Assembly (NCBI RefSeq): GCF_021864465.1 | Contig: NZ_JAKKUV010000004.1 | Span: forward strand, 206,617 to 270,616 | DNA length: 64,000 nucleotides | Direction: 5' to 3' | Source: Hyphobacterium sp. SN044 | GTDB lineage: Bacteria > Pseudomonadota > Alphaproteobacteria > Caulobacterales > Maricaulaceae | Shown: one piece after another, positions 1 to 9,129 of the stretch | How positions within the stretch are numbered: the stretch's first letter is position 1 | How the letters are laid out: each line of letters opens with the position of its first letter | Made by a program: the position numbers and the translations under genes | Notes under the pieces: model-generated | What the model was told of the DNA's origin: nothing | The model's database searches: none | What the model saw: only the letters and a program-made list of their open reading frames with translations

Positions 1-88
1 TGAAGCGCGGTAATGCAGCGGCCTCGTCTTGAACACGGGGGCGCAAAAAGAAGGTGCGGGACTGGAATGAGGCGTTCCCGTTGTCGCG
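1..88. other. window edge, no gene recognised
   Basis: These 88 bases lie downstream of rmlA on the minus strand. I see no convincing reading frame, hairpin or repeat. Other rml genes often sit next to rmlBA, but nothing here can be assigned. Confidence 0.4.
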
Positions 89-970
89 TCAGAGCGATTT
101 CAGGAGGCGTTTCAGATAGCGCTGGTATTCGGTCTTCGGGGATTCATCGACCAGTTCGGCGAATTGCGCGCGGTCGATGAATTTCATCCGGTAGGCGATT
201 TCCTCAGGGCAGGCGACCTTCAGGCCCGTGCGTTCCTCGACCACCTTGATGAATTGCGAAGCCTCGAACAGGTCGGCATGGGTGCCGCCATCAAGCCAGG
301 CCACGCCGCGTCCGATCAGCATCACATTCAGGTCGCCGCGCTCCATATAGGCGCGGTTGATGTCGGTGATTTCGAGTTCGCCCCGGGCCGAGGGCTTGAG
401 ATCCCACGCCATGTCGAGGACGGATTCGTCGTAGAAATACAGGCCGGGCACGGCGTGGTTCGATTTCGGCTTTTTCGGCTTCTCTTCCAGCGAGATGGCC
501 TTGCCCTTGGCGTCCACCTCGACGACGCCGAAGGCGCTGGGGTCGGCAACTTCATAGCCGAAAATGGTCGCGCCTTTTTCCAGCTTCGTGGCTTCCTGGA
601 CGCGTTTCGACAGACCGTCGCCGTAGAAGATGTTGTCGCCGAGAATGAGGGCGACGCGGTGGCCTTCGAGTTCGTTGGCAGCAACGCGAAACCCTTCGGC
701 GATCCCGCCCGGCCGGTCTTGTGCGGCGTAGGCGAAGCTCAGCCCCCATTGGCGGCCATCGCCGAGCAGCGCCTTGATCTGGGAGAGCGAGTCCGGACTG
801 GAGACGATGACGAAATCCTTGAGCCCCGCGAGCATCAGCGTCGTCAGCGGGTAGTAGATCATCGGCTTGTCGTAGACCGGCAGCAGGTGCTTGTTCACCG
901 CATGGGTCAGCGGATAGAGGCGGCTGCCGGTGCCGCCCGCCAGGATCAGGCCTTTCCAGGGTGCCGCCAT
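89..970 (-). CDS. rmlA: glucose-1-phosphate thymidylyltransferase RmlA
   Basis: Cytoplasmic enzyme that joins glucose-1-phosphate and dTTP to give dTDP-glucose, the first step of dTDP-L-rhamnose synthesis for surface polysaccharide. The 293-residue length is normal for the family. The N-terminus has the nucleotide-binding signature LAGGTGSRLYPLT, followed by KHLLPVYDKPMIYYPL. Further on are the sugar-binding EEKPKKPKS and the DGGTHADL motif. The start is supported by AGGAATT in the 12-base gap after rmlB. Gene order rmlB-rmlA with such a short gap indicates one transcript; rmlC and rmlD are not in the window. Confidence 0.95.
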   Translation of the reverse strand: MAAPWKGLILAGGTGSRLYPLTHAVNKHLLPVYDKPMIYYPLTTLMLAGLKDFVIVSSPDSLSQIKALLGDGRQWGLSFAYAAQDRPGGIAEGFRVAANELEGHRVALILGDNIFYGDGLSKRVQEATKLEKGATIFGYEVADPSAFGVVEVDAKGKAISLEEKPKKPKSNHAVPGLYFYDESVLDMAWDLKPSARGELEITDINRAYMERGDLNVMLIGRGVAWLDGGTHADLFEASQFIKVVEERTGLKVACPEEIAYRMKFIDRAQFAELVDESPKTEYQRYLKRLLKSL

Positions 971-982
971 CGTCGTGAATTC

Positions 983-2044
983 CTATTCCGCTGCCGCATC
1001 GCCGCGGCCGAGGCCGAGCCGTGCCAATTCGGACGGATCGCGCGCCAGCCATGCCGGGTTCTGCAGATACCAAGCCACGGTTGCGCGCAATCCTTCGTTC
1101 AGGGGGGTGGCGGGAGTCCAGCCCAGTTCCGCCTTCGCCTTGCCGGCATCGACTGCATATCGGTGGTCATGGCCGGGGCGATCAGTAACGAACTGGATCC
1201 GGTCGGCGCGGGGGCCGTCCGGCGCGGGGAAGGCATCATCGATCTGGCGGCAAAGCTCGCGGACGAGATCGATATTCCTGCGTTCGGCATTGCCCCCGAA
1301 ATTGTACTTCTCGCCCGGCGTGCCGCGCGTCATGGCCACCAGCAGGCCGGTGACGTGATCGTCAACATGCAGCCAGTCGCGGACGTTCTCGCCGCGGCCA
1401 TAGACCGGGATCGGATCGCCGGCGAGCGCCTTGCGGATCACGGTCGGGATCAGCTTTTCGGGGTGCTGGAACGGCCCGTAATTGTTCGAACAATTCGAGA
1501 TCACCACGGGCAGGCCATAGGTGACCTGCCAGGCCCGCGCGAGATGGTCCGCCCCGGCCTTCGAGGCGGCATAGGGACTGTTCGGCGCATAGGGCGTCGT
1601 TTCGAGAAAGGCGGGGTCGTCGGGTCCGAGCGAGCCATAGACCTCGTCGGTCGAGACGTGCAGCATCCGGAAGGCGGCGCGCGCCGATTGCGATAGCGAT
1701 TTCCAGTAGGCCAGCGCGCATTCCAGCATCACGGCAGTGCCGGTCAAATTCGTGCGGATAAAGGCTGACGGTCCGTCGATCGAGCGATCGACATGCGTTT
1801 CCGCGGCGAGATGCATGACGTATTCGGGCTGGAAACTCTCGAACGCCGCCGAGACCGCGGCCGGGTCGGCGACGTCACCTTTGACGAAACCATAGTTGGG
1901 CTTGCCGGCGCATATCGCGACAGCGCGCTCGTCGCCGGCATAGGTCATCAGGTCGAAATTCAGAACGTCGTGGCCCTCGGAGACGAGACGGCGCACCACC
2001 GCCGATCCGATGAAACCGGCTCCACCCGTAACGAGAACGCGCAT
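983..2044 (-). CDS. rmlB: dTDP-glucose 4,6-dehydratase RmlB
   Basis: NAD-dependent short-chain dehydrogenase/reductase that converts dTDP-glucose to dTDP-4-keto-6-deoxyglucose, the second step toward dTDP-rhamnose. I chose the ATG at 2044 (353 aa) rather than a longer frame because the Rossmann motif GGAGFIGSAVVR then lies at the very N-terminus and GGAAGGA precedes the ATG. Other visible motifs are HLAAETHVDRSID, the catalytic YAASK pair and the sugar-binding NNYGPFQHPEKLIP. It is the first gene of the rmlBA operon. A terminator of the upstream peptidase gene lies just before it. Confidence 0.95.
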   Translation of the reverse strand: MRVLVTGGAGFIGSAVVRRLVSEGHDVLNFDLMTYAGDERAVAICAGKPNYGFVKGDVADPAAVSAAFESFQPEYVMHLAAETHVDRSIDGPSAFIRTNLTGTAVMLECALAYWKSLSQSARAAFRMLHVSTDEVYGSLGPDDPAFLETTPYAPNSPYAASKAGADHLARAWQVTYGLPVVISNCSNNYGPFQHPEKLIPTVIRKALAGDPIPVYGRGENVRDWLHVDDHVTGLLVAMTRGTPGEKYNFGGNAERRNIDLVRELCRQIDDAFPAPDGPRADRIQFVTDRPGHDHRYAVDAGKAKAELGWTPATPLNEGLRATVAWYLQNPAWLARDPSELARLGLGRGDAAAE

Positions 2045-2085
2045 TGGTCTTCCTTCCTGCCCGCGCCTGAATTGCAACGGCTTGG

Positions 2086-2125
2086 GCAAAAAAGCAAACG
2101 GCCCGGCGTTGGGGGCCGGGCCGTT
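2086..2125 (-). terminator. Rho-independent terminator after M13 peptidase 1
   Basis: On the minus strand an AACGGCCCGGC / GCCGGGCCGTT stem with a short loop (2097-2125) is followed by a run of six T (A run at 2088-2093 on plus). It ends the transcript of the peptidase whose stop is at 2145. Confidence 0.8.
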
Positions 2126-2144
2126 CACCAGTTCTGCGTGCGGT

Positions 2145-4256
2145 CTACCAGATCGAGACCCGGTTTTCCGGGGCGAGGTAGAGCGCATCCTCCTCGGTCA
2201 CGCCGAAGGCGTCATACCAGGCGTCCATGTTCCGCACGACACCATTGACCCGGTACTGATTGGGGCTGTGCACGCCCGTGATCAGCCGGTTGCGCATGGA
2301 GTCCTCGGTCTGGATGCCGCGCCACACCTGGGCCCAGCCCATGAAGAAGCGCTGTTCCGGGGTGAAGCCGTCGATCTCCTCGCCGCCGCCATGATCCTCG
2401 AGATACATGCGGTAGGCGTGAAGCGCGATCGAAAGGCCGCCGAGGTCGCCGATATTCTCGCCCATCGTCTGGGCGCCGCGGACGCAGTCGCCCTCGATCG
2501 GGCAGAAACCATTATACTGCTCCTCGAGCACGGCGGTGCGGGATTCGAACTCGTTGCGGGCGAATTCGGTCCACCAGTTGCGCTGCAGGCCGGTGCCGTC
2601 GGAACGGCTGCCCTGGTCGTCGAAACCGTGGCCCATCTCGTGGCCGATCACACCGCCGATGGCGCCGAAATTCACGGCCATGTCGGCATGCGGATCGAAG
2701 AAGGGGGCCTGCAGGATGGCGGCCGGGAAGACGATCTCGTTGCGCTGGGACGAGTAGTAGGCGTTGACCGTCTGCGGGCTCATGAACCACTCCCACTGGC
2801 GGATCGGTCCGCCGAGACGGGAGCGGGAATCCGCCCGGCCCCAGTCGCCGACCGCGTTGGAGTTGGCGATCAGCTGGCCCGGCTCCATCTCGATCGAGGA
2901 ATAGTCGCGCCACTGGGTCGGATAGCCGATCTTCGGGATGAAGGCTTCGAGCTTGTCGAAGGCTTCGGCCCGGGTCTCGTCATCCATCCACTCAAGGGTT
3001 TCGAGGCGGTCGGCGAAGGCCCGGCGGAGATATTCCACGAGCTCGGTCATCTGCTCGCGATATTCCGGCGGGAAATGCTCCTCGACATAGACCTGGCCGA
3101 TCAGCTCGCCGAGCTGGCCGTTCACGAACTGCACGGCGCGCAGTTCGCGCGGGCGCTGTTCCTCGGTGCCATTCAGACGGCGGCCGTAGAATTCGAAGGA
3201 GGCGGTGTCATACGCTTCCGGCAGCATCGCCGTGTGATTGTCGATGAAGTGGAAGGCGAGGTAGGAGCGCAGCGTCTCGACCGGCGTCTCGGAGAAGAGC
3301 TGGGCGAGCGCCTGAACCGCCGTGTCGGTGTTGACGATGATCTCTTCCTGACCGGCCACGTCCTCTTCCTCGAGGAAGGCCCGCCAATCAAAGCCCGGCG
3401 CGAACTCGATCAGCTCGTCGACGGTCATCAGGTTGTAGTTCGCGATGCGGTCGCGGACCTGGGCACGGTCCCAGTGGATTTCCGCGATGGCGGTTTCGAG
3501 CGCGAGGATGTCCTCAGCGCGTTCGCGGCCATTGTCGATGCCGGCGCGATCGAACAGGCCGGTCATGTAGTCGACATAGGCTTCGCGGTGACCCGGGAAG
3601 GGATCGTCCTCACGCAGATAATAGTCGCGGTTCGGAAGGCCCAGGCCGGCCTGGCCGGTCGAGATCACGTAGCGGGTCGGGTCGCCCGGATCGATCGTGA
3701 CGCCCATGGAGAACATCGACATCTGCGACGGGCGGCCGAACCAGCGTGCGATGTCCTCGTGCGTCTCGGAGGCGAGGATGCCGTCGATATCGGCCTGGAG
3801 CGGGGTCAGACCCAGCTCCTCGATCCGGTCGGTGTTCAGGAAATCGTTGTACAGCGTGCCGATCTGGTATTCCGGCGTATCGGGGGCGGGATTGCCGTTG
3901 GCCGAACGCTGGATGATCTCTTCGATGCGGGCTTCGGTTTCCAGATAGAGTTCCGTGAAGCCGTTCAGGCTCGAGAAGCCGGGCGGGTATTCGGCGGTTT
4001 CGAGCCAGCCTTCGTTGACGTAGGTGAAGAAGTCATCACCCGGGTCGACGGTTTCGGAAATGTGCTGCGTCTCGACGCCGAATTCGCCGAGGCGCGGATC
4101 GGCTTCGGCCATGACGGTATCGGTGCCGGACGTGCCGTCCGTCATTGCCGCGCCGGAGGCGGTGTCCTCGGTGTTCTCGGCCGGCGCATCGACCGGTTCG
4201 CTGCACGCGGCAAGAAGCAGAGCGGCACAGACGCCGCCAAGCCAATAGGTCTTCAT
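2145..4256 (-). CDS. M13 family metallopeptidase lipoprotein, copy 1
   Basis: Neprilysin/PepO-type zinc endopeptidase, probably anchored to the envelope and acting on peptides. The start at 4256 (703 aa) puts a lipoprotein signal at the N-terminus with lipobox LAAC (Cys18); the longer upstream frame has no signal. An acidic Thr/Glu-rich linker follows, then the M13 N domain. The zinc site is HEMGH at about residues 539-543, with the third ligand in GENIGDLGG (Glu about 600). The substrate-binding motif is NAYY, the classical M13 form, unlike its two neighbours. The C-terminus is RVSIW. It is first in a three-gene array and has its own terminator. Confidence 0.93.
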   Translation of the reverse strand: MKTYWLGGVCAALLLAACSEPVDAPAENTEDTASGAAMTDGTSGTDTVMAEADPRLGEFGVETQHISETVDPGDDFFTYVNEGWLETAEYPPGFSSLNGFTELYLETEARIEEIIQRSANGNPAPDTPEYQIGTLYNDFLNTDRIEELGLTPLQADIDGILASETHEDIARWFGRPSQMSMFSMGVTIDPGDPTRYVISTGQAGLGLPNRDYYLREDDPFPGHREAYVDYMTGLFDRAGIDNGRERAEDILALETAIAEIHWDRAQVRDRIANYNLMTVDELIEFAPGFDWRAFLEEEDVAGQEEIIVNTDTAVQALAQLFSETPVETLRSYLAFHFIDNHTAMLPEAYDTASFEFYGRRLNGTEEQRPRELRAVQFVNGQLGELIGQVYVEEHFPPEYREQMTELVEYLRRAFADRLETLEWMDDETRAEAFDKLEAFIPKIGYPTQWRDYSSIEMEPGQLIANSNAVGDWGRADSRSRLGGPIRQWEWFMSPQTVNAYYSSQRNEIVFPAAILQAPFFDPHADMAVNFGAIGGVIGHEMGHGFDDQGSRSDGTGLQRNWWTEFARNEFESRTAVLEEQYNGFCPIEGDCVRGAQTMGENIGDLGGLSIALHAYRMYLEDHGGGEEIDGFTPEQRFFMGWAQVWRGIQTEDSMRNRLITGVHSPNQYRVNGVVRNMDAWYDAFGVTEEDALYLAPENRVSIW

Positions 4257-4339
4257 CGGAAGAAACCCTCCCCATCGGGTATGAAAATCAAACCGGGAGG
4301 GTAGCCCGCGAGAGCGGGGTGACAACTGAACAAACTGTT

Positions 4340-4376
4340 AAGAACAAGCGCGGACGGGCCTGGCTTGCCCGTCCGG
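4340..4376 (-). terminator. probable terminator of the entericidin-like gene
   Basis: CGGACGGGC / GCCCGTCCG hairpin at 4351-4375. On the minus strand it is followed by a partly T-rich stretch (GCTTGTTCTT). It lies just past the stop of the small lipoprotein gene. The T tract is imperfect, so termination may be weak. Confidence 0.55.
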
Positions 4377-4398
4377 CCCGGTTTTCACGCCGTCGTGA

Positions 4399-4524
4399 TC
4401 AATCGGCGGCGTCCTCGATGGCGTCGCCCGTGGCTTCGACATCGCGGCCAATACCTTGCACGGTATTGCAGGCGGCAAGCGTCAGCGAAGACGCGGCAAG
4501 CAGAAAGGCGATCCACTTCTTCAT
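4399..4524 (-). CDS. entericidin A/B-like small lipoprotein
   Basis: A 41-residue peptide starting at 4524, with a hydrophobic signal, lipobox LAAC (Cys19), then NTVQGIGRDVEATGDAIEDA. Cys-Asn-Thr followed by an amphipathic helix with Gly-x-Asp-x2-x-x-Gly spacing is the hallmark of the entericidin EcnA/EcnB family. In enterics these are small envelope lipoproteins linked to a toxin/antidote pair; in alphaproteobacteria single copies are common and their role is unclear. No second entericidin is visible. It lies between peptidase copies 1 and 2 in the same orientation, with its own hairpin. A longer frame to 4587 lacks signal-peptide logic. Confidence 0.8.
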   Translation of the reverse strand: MKKWIAFLLAASSLTLAACNTVQGIGRDVEATGDAIEDAAD

Positions 4525-4615
4525 CGCGAAAATCTCCCGTGTTGATCCAGGCGGGGCAATCATTTGCCGCCGCCTAAAGACGCGCAACGTCGAGAAAAGT
4601 TCCCGTGCCGGCCAA

Positions 4616-4645
4616 GAAAAAGGCCCGGCATTACTGCCGGGCCTC
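4616..4645 (-). terminator. Rho-independent terminator after M13 peptidase 2
   Basis: On the minus strand GAGGCCCGGCA / TGCCGGGCC forms a stem, followed directly by TTTTTC. It lies 24 bases past the stop at 4669. The stem sequence is nearly the same as that after copy 3. Confidence 0.85.
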
Positions 4646-4668
4646 GTTCATTGCCACGTGCGGGCCTG

Positions 4669-6780
4669 TTACCAGATCCGGACGCGTTCTTCCGGCGGCA
4701 GGTAGAGCGCATCGCCTTCGGTGACGCCAAAGGCGTCGTACCAGGCGTCGAGATTCCGCACGACGCCGTTGATGCGGTACATGCCCGGGGAGTGCGGACC
4801 ATTGACGAGCTGCGCGCGCAGCGCGTCTTCGCGGTACATGATCCGCCACACCTGCGCCCAGGCCAGGAAGAAGCGCTGGTCGCCAGTGAAGCCGTCGATG
4901 ACCGGGGCTTCGCCGTTCGGGTAGTTGGCTTCGGCGTAGTTGCGCCACGCCGTGTAGGCCATCTGCATGCCGCCGAGATCGCCGATATTCTCGCCGAGGC
5001 TCAGGCGTCCGCTGACGCACTGTCCCTCGAGCGGGCAGAATTCATTGTATTGCTCGACGAGACGGTCGGACCGCTCGACGAAGCGGGCATTGGTCTCGGT
5101 GGTCCACCAGTCGCGCAGGCGGCCTTCAGCATCATAGCGGCGGCCCTGATCGTCGAAGCCGTGACCGATCTCGTGACCGATCACCGCGCCGATGGCGCCG
5201 TAATTGATCGCCGGGTCGGCGTTCGGATCGAAGAAGGGGGCCTGCAGGATGCCAGCCGGGAAGGTGATCTGGTTCTGAAGCGGGTTGTAGCTCGCATTGA
5301 CGATTTGCGGCGGCCAGCTCCATTCGCGCGGATCGACCGGCTGGGAGAGGTCTTCCAGCTGCTCGGCCCAGGCGAATTCCGACATGCGGATGCGGTTGCC
5401 GAAATAGTCGTCCGACGCGATTTCGAGGCCGTCATACTCGTCCCAGATTTCCGGGTAGCCGATGCGCGGCTCGAAGGTGGAGAGCTTCTCCAGGGCCTGC
5501 TGACGTGTCTCGTCATCCATCCATTCGAGGTTTTCGAGACGGCCACGGAAGGCCGTGATCAGGTTCTCGACCAGGCCTTCCATCTGCTCCTTGGAGGAGG
5601 GCGGGAAGTGGCGCTGGACGTAGATCTGGCCGACGGCATGGCCAAGCGCGCCGCCGACGAGCTGAACGCCTCGCTTGTTGCGCGCCCGCTGTTCCTGCTG
5701 ACCGCTCAGCGTCTGGTTGAAGAAGGCAAAGCTCGCCTCGTCGAACGCCGCCGGAAGCCAGCTGGCCCGGTCGGAGATGAAGTGGAAGGCGAGATAGTCG
5801 CGGATCGTCGCGATGTCGGTTTCGGCGAAGATCCGGGCCGTGTCCTCGATCGCGCTGGGCTGCACGACGATGACCTGATCGACATCGATGCCGAGGGCGT
5901 CCATGCCTTCCGGGAAGTTGAAGGCCGGTGCCAGTGCGTCGAGATCGGCGACGGGCATCGGATTGTAGGTCTCGGTCACTTCGCGGGAACGTTCGCGGGT
6001 CCAGTGCGCCTCGGCGATGCGGGTTTCGAACGCGATGATGGCATCGGCCTTGGCCTCGCCGTCGGCGATTCCCGCCAGTTCGTGAATGCGCGCAATGTAG
6101 TCGCGATAGGCGTTGCGGTATTCGACGAAGCGCTCGTCCTCGCTGAGATAATAGTCGCGGTTCGGCATGCCGAGCCCGCCCTGGAAGAGGCGCAGCGCAT
6201 TGGCTTCGGGGTTGGCCGGGTCGGCCCAGACGGCGAAGCCGTACGGGCTCTGGTGATGAACCGAGTTGAACAGCGCGGCCGCATCGTCATGCGTTTCTAC
6301 CGCCGCGATCTCCGCCAGGAAGGGCTGGATCGGATCGAGCCCGGCGGCCTCGATGGCGTCGGCATTCATCCAGCTGGCGTAGAGGTCGCCGACGAGCTGG
6401 GTGTTCGAACCCGCTTCGCCCGCCGCGGCCTGGGCCTCGGTGATGATGGCTTCGACATGGTCCTCGGCCTCGAGCGAGAGGACGGTGAACATGCCAAAGG
6501 CGGACCGGTCGGCCGGAATTTCGGTCGAGTCGATCCAGCCGCCATTGGCGAAGCGGCTGAAGTCGTCGCCGGCAGATACGGAGGTGTCCATGCCTGCTGC
6601 GTCGAAGCCGAACGTGCCGAAACGCGGCTCGCCTTGGGCCGAAGCCGTGGCGTCCGCGGTGGTCGTTTCGTCGATTTCGGTTTGCGCTGCCGCGTCCGTG
6701 TTTTCCGGCGTCTCTGCCGGCTCACTGCAGGCCGCGAGCAGCAGAGCGGCGCACACGCCGCCAAGCCATTTTGCCTTCAT
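4669..6780 (-). CDS. M13 family metallopeptidase lipoprotein, copy 2
   Basis: Zinc endopeptidase of the PepO/neprilysin family, 703 aa from the ATG at 6780. The signal peptide shares WLGGVCAALLLAACSEP exactly with copy 1, with lipidation at Cys18, so the two genes look like a fairly recent duplication. The zinc motif is HEIGH at about 536-540, followed by GFDDQGRRYD and GENIGDLGG. The substrate motif is NASY, where copy 1 has NAYY. A Cys pair is present in FCPLEGQC. The C-terminus is ERVRIW. It is likely a surface or periplasmic peptidase. Its stem-loop terminator shows it is transcribed as a separate unit. Confidence 0.93.
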   Translation of the reverse strand: MKAKWLGGVCAALLLAACSEPAETPENTDAAAQTEIDETTTADATASAQGEPRFGTFGFDAAGMDTSVSAGDDFSRFANGGWIDSTEIPADRSAFGMFTVLSLEAEDHVEAIITEAQAAAGEAGSNTQLVGDLYASWMNADAIEAAGLDPIQPFLAEIAAVETHDDAAALFNSVHHQSPYGFAVWADPANPEANALRLFQGGLGMPNRDYYLSEDERFVEYRNAYRDYIARIHELAGIADGEAKADAIIAFETRIAEAHWTRERSREVTETYNPMPVADLDALAPAFNFPEGMDALGIDVDQVIVVQPSAIEDTARIFAETDIATIRDYLAFHFISDRASWLPAAFDEASFAFFNQTLSGQQEQRARNKRGVQLVGGALGHAVGQIYVQRHFPPSSKEQMEGLVENLITAFRGRLENLEWMDDETRQQALEKLSTFEPRIGYPEIWDEYDGLEIASDDYFGNRIRMSEFAWAEQLEDLSQPVDPREWSWPPQIVNASYNPLQNQITFPAGILQAPFFDPNADPAINYGAIGAVIGHEIGHGFDDQGRRYDAEGRLRDWWTTETNARFVERSDRLVEQYNEFCPLEGQCVSGRLSLGENIGDLGGMQMAYTAWRNYAEANYPNGEAPVIDGFTGDQRFFLAWAQVWRIMYREDALRAQLVNGPHSPGMYRINGVVRNLDAWYDAFGVTEGDALYLPPEERVRIW

Positions 6781-6875
6781 GATTTCAATTCTCCCCAGGA
6801 GTGATTTCCTGCGCCCCATCTAGTGCAAATGGCCTTCCGGGCAAAGGGGAGGGGCCAGTGCGCACGGCCGGTGAA

Positions 6876-6906
6876 CGAAAAAGGCCCGGCATTTCTGCCG
6901 GGCCCT
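6876..6906 (-). terminator. Rho-independent terminator after M13 peptidase 3
   Basis: GGCCCGGCA / TGCCGGGCC stem with a TTTC-containing loop and a T run on the minus strand (GAAAAA on plus at 6877-6882). It lies 27 bases after the stop at 6933. Confidence 0.85.
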
Positions 6907-6932
6907 GATCCTCATTCTGACAGGCCGGTGAC

Positions 6933-9032
6933 CTACCAGATCTTCACGCGTTCTTCCGGCGGCAGGTAAAGCGCGTCGTCGGGACCGACGTCGAATGCCT
7001 CATACCATTCGTCCAGATTCCGGACCACGCCGTTGGTGCGGTATTGCGACGGGCTGTGCGGATCCGTTGTCAGACGGGCGCGCAGATTGTCCTCGCGATA
7101 GAGGCGGCGCCAGACCTGGGCCCAGGCGAGGAAGAAACGCTGATCGCCGGTCATGCCGTCGATCACCGGCGCTTCGCCGCCGCAGCAGCTGTCGAGATGG
7201 CGCTGATAGGCCGAGTAGGCCATCTGAACACCGCCAAGGTCGCCGATATTCTCGCCCATGGTGAAGGTGCCATTCACATTCATGCCTTCGATCGGCGAGT
7301 AGGTGTCGTACTGGGCACCGAGACGCGACGAGCGTTCTTCGAACTGGGCGTTCGTGGCCGTGCTCCACCAGTCGCGGATGCGGCCCTGCTCGTCGAAGCG
7401 GCGGCCCTGGTCGTCGAAGCCGTGGCCGATTTCGTGACCGATCACCGCGCCGATGGCACCGTAATTGATCGCCGCATCGGCGTTCGGGTCGAAGAAGGGC
7501 GGCTGCAGGATGCCGGCCGGGAAGGTGATCTGGTTCATCAGCGGGTTGTAGGACGCGTTCACCGTCTGCGGCGGGTAGGGCCACTCGTTGCGGTCCACCG
7601 GTCCGGCCAGGTCTGCGACCTGCTCATTCCAGTTGAATTCGGCGATGCGCTGGAGATTGCCGAACAGATCACCGGCCTCGATCTGCAGGTTCGAGTAATC
7701 CGTCCATTCGTCCGGGTAGCCGATGCGCGGCTCGAAGGTGGACAGTTTCAACAGCGCCTGCTCGCGCGTCTCGTCGTCCATCCAGTCGAGGTTTTCGAGG
7801 CGTTCCTCGAACGCCGCGACCAGATTCGCGACGAGGTCTTCCATCTGGTCCTTGGAGGACGGCGGGAAGTGACGCTCGACATAGATCTGGCCGACCGCCT
7901 CACCGAGCGAACCGCCGACGAGGTTCACACCGCGGCGGTTGCGCTCGCGCTGCTCCTCGGTGCCGTTCAACTCGCGGCCGAAGAATTCGAAGCTGGCCTG
8001 GTCGAAGGCCAGCGGCAGGGCGTTGGTGTTCGAATTCAGGAGGTGGAAGGTCATGTAGTCGCGCAGAACATCGACCGGAGTTTCGGCGAAGATCGTGCCG
8101 GTGCCCTCGATCGCGCTTGGCTGGGCGACGAGATAGCTTTCCACACCGCCGATGCCGAGACCGTTGAAGCCCTGCTGGAAGTTGAATTGCGGGGCCAGTT
8201 CCGCAAGCTGCGACAGCGGCATCGGGTTGTAGATGCGCTGGATGTCGCGGCTGTCTTCCTGCGTCCAGTGGACCTGGGCGATCCGGATTTCCAGATCGAG
8301 AATGGCGTCAGCGCGCGCCTGGCCATTGTCGATCCCCGCGAGATCGAAAATCCGCGCGATATAGTCGCGGTAGCCCGAGCGGTATTCCGCAAAGCGATCG
8401 TCTTCGTTGAGATAGTAGTCGCGATCCGGCAGGCCGAGTCCGCCCTGACCGACGAAGACCGTATAGCGGGTCGTGTCGGCCGGATCGGGGATGATGCCCG
8501 CGCCAAACATGGACTGGTGGTGAAGGGTCGACATCAGCGCCGCGAAATCGTCGTGCGTTTCGGCAGCATTGATCTCCTCGATCAGCGGCATGATCGGCGC
8601 CAGGCCGCGCTCGTCGAGGGTCGAGGTGTCCATCCAGCTGGCATAGAGGTCGCCGACCTTCTGCTCCACGGTACCGTCGGCCGGGTTCTCGTTCTGCAGG
8701 TCGACGATGATGTCCTCGATCTGCTCTTCGGCCTCGAGCGACAATTCCGTGAACATGCCGTAGTTCGACAGGTCGGACGGAATTTCCGTCCGGTCGAGCC
8801 AGGCGCCGTTGGCGTAGCGATAGAAGTCGTCACCGGGATCGACAGCGGTATCCATACCCGTCTGGTCGAAGCCCCAGTCGCCGATCTCGGCGTCACCGGC
8901 CATTGCGGTCTGTTCGCCGCCGGTTTCTTCCATCGTCACCTGTTCGGGCGTGTTGGTTTCGTCGGTCGCGGTCGGTTCGCCGCACGCCGCCAGAAGCGCG
9001 AGACACGCGCCGCTCAGAAGCAGTTTCCTCAT
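6933..9032 (-). CDS. M13 family metallopeptidase lipoprotein, copy 3
   Basis: Third M13 zinc peptidase of the array, 699 aa. The lipoprotein signal RKLLLSGACLALLAAC (Cys17) differs from those of copies 1 and 2. The zinc motif is HEIGH at about 533-537, then GFDDQGRRFDEQG and GENIGDLGG; the substrate motif is NASY. It differs from its neighbours in two ways: the Cys pair near the catalytic domain (FCPxEGxC) is lost, reading YSPIEGMN, and an unusual SCCGG occurs about 30 residues after GENIGDLGG. Catalytic residues are intact, so it should be active. It is closer to copy 2 than to copy 1 in the active-site region. Confidence 0.93.
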   Translation of the reverse strand: MRKLLLSGACLALLAACGEPTATDETNTPEQVTMEETGGEQTAMAGDAEIGDWGFDQTGMDTAVDPGDDFYRYANGAWLDRTEIPSDLSNYGMFTELSLEAEEQIEDIIVDLQNENPADGTVEQKVGDLYASWMDTSTLDERGLAPIMPLIEEINAAETHDDFAALMSTLHHQSMFGAGIIPDPADTTRYTVFVGQGGLGLPDRDYYLNEDDRFAEYRSGYRDYIARIFDLAGIDNGQARADAILDLEIRIAQVHWTQEDSRDIQRIYNPMPLSQLAELAPQFNFQQGFNGLGIGGVESYLVAQPSAIEGTGTIFAETPVDVLRDYMTFHLLNSNTNALPLAFDQASFEFFGRELNGTEEQRERNRRGVNLVGGSLGEAVGQIYVERHFPPSSKDQMEDLVANLVAAFEERLENLDWMDDETREQALLKLSTFEPRIGYPDEWTDYSNLQIEAGDLFGNLQRIAEFNWNEQVADLAGPVDRNEWPYPPQTVNASYNPLMNQITFPAGILQPPFFDPNADAAINYGAIGAVIGHEIGHGFDDQGRRFDEQGRIRDWWSTATNAQFEERSSRLGAQYDTYSPIEGMNVNGTFTMGENIGDLGGVQMAYSAYQRHLDSCCGGEAPVIDGMTGDQRFFLAWAQVWRRLYREDNLRARLTTDPHSPSQYRTNGVVRNLDEWYEAFDVGPDDALYLPPEERVKIW

Positions 9033-9129
9033 GAAGTCTCTCCCACCTGCCGGGCCACTTGCCCGGTGATTGTTGCGCTACCGTCTAGCCCAGAGCGGGC
9101 CGGAAGTGAACGCGGTGCTGCTCAAGTTG

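Noticed and set aside
2010-4304. A 764-codon plus-strand frame over M13 copy 1
   Set aside because: Mirror of the peptidase gene with Arg/His/Asp-rich translation; the minus-strand product has a lipobox and a zinc motif.
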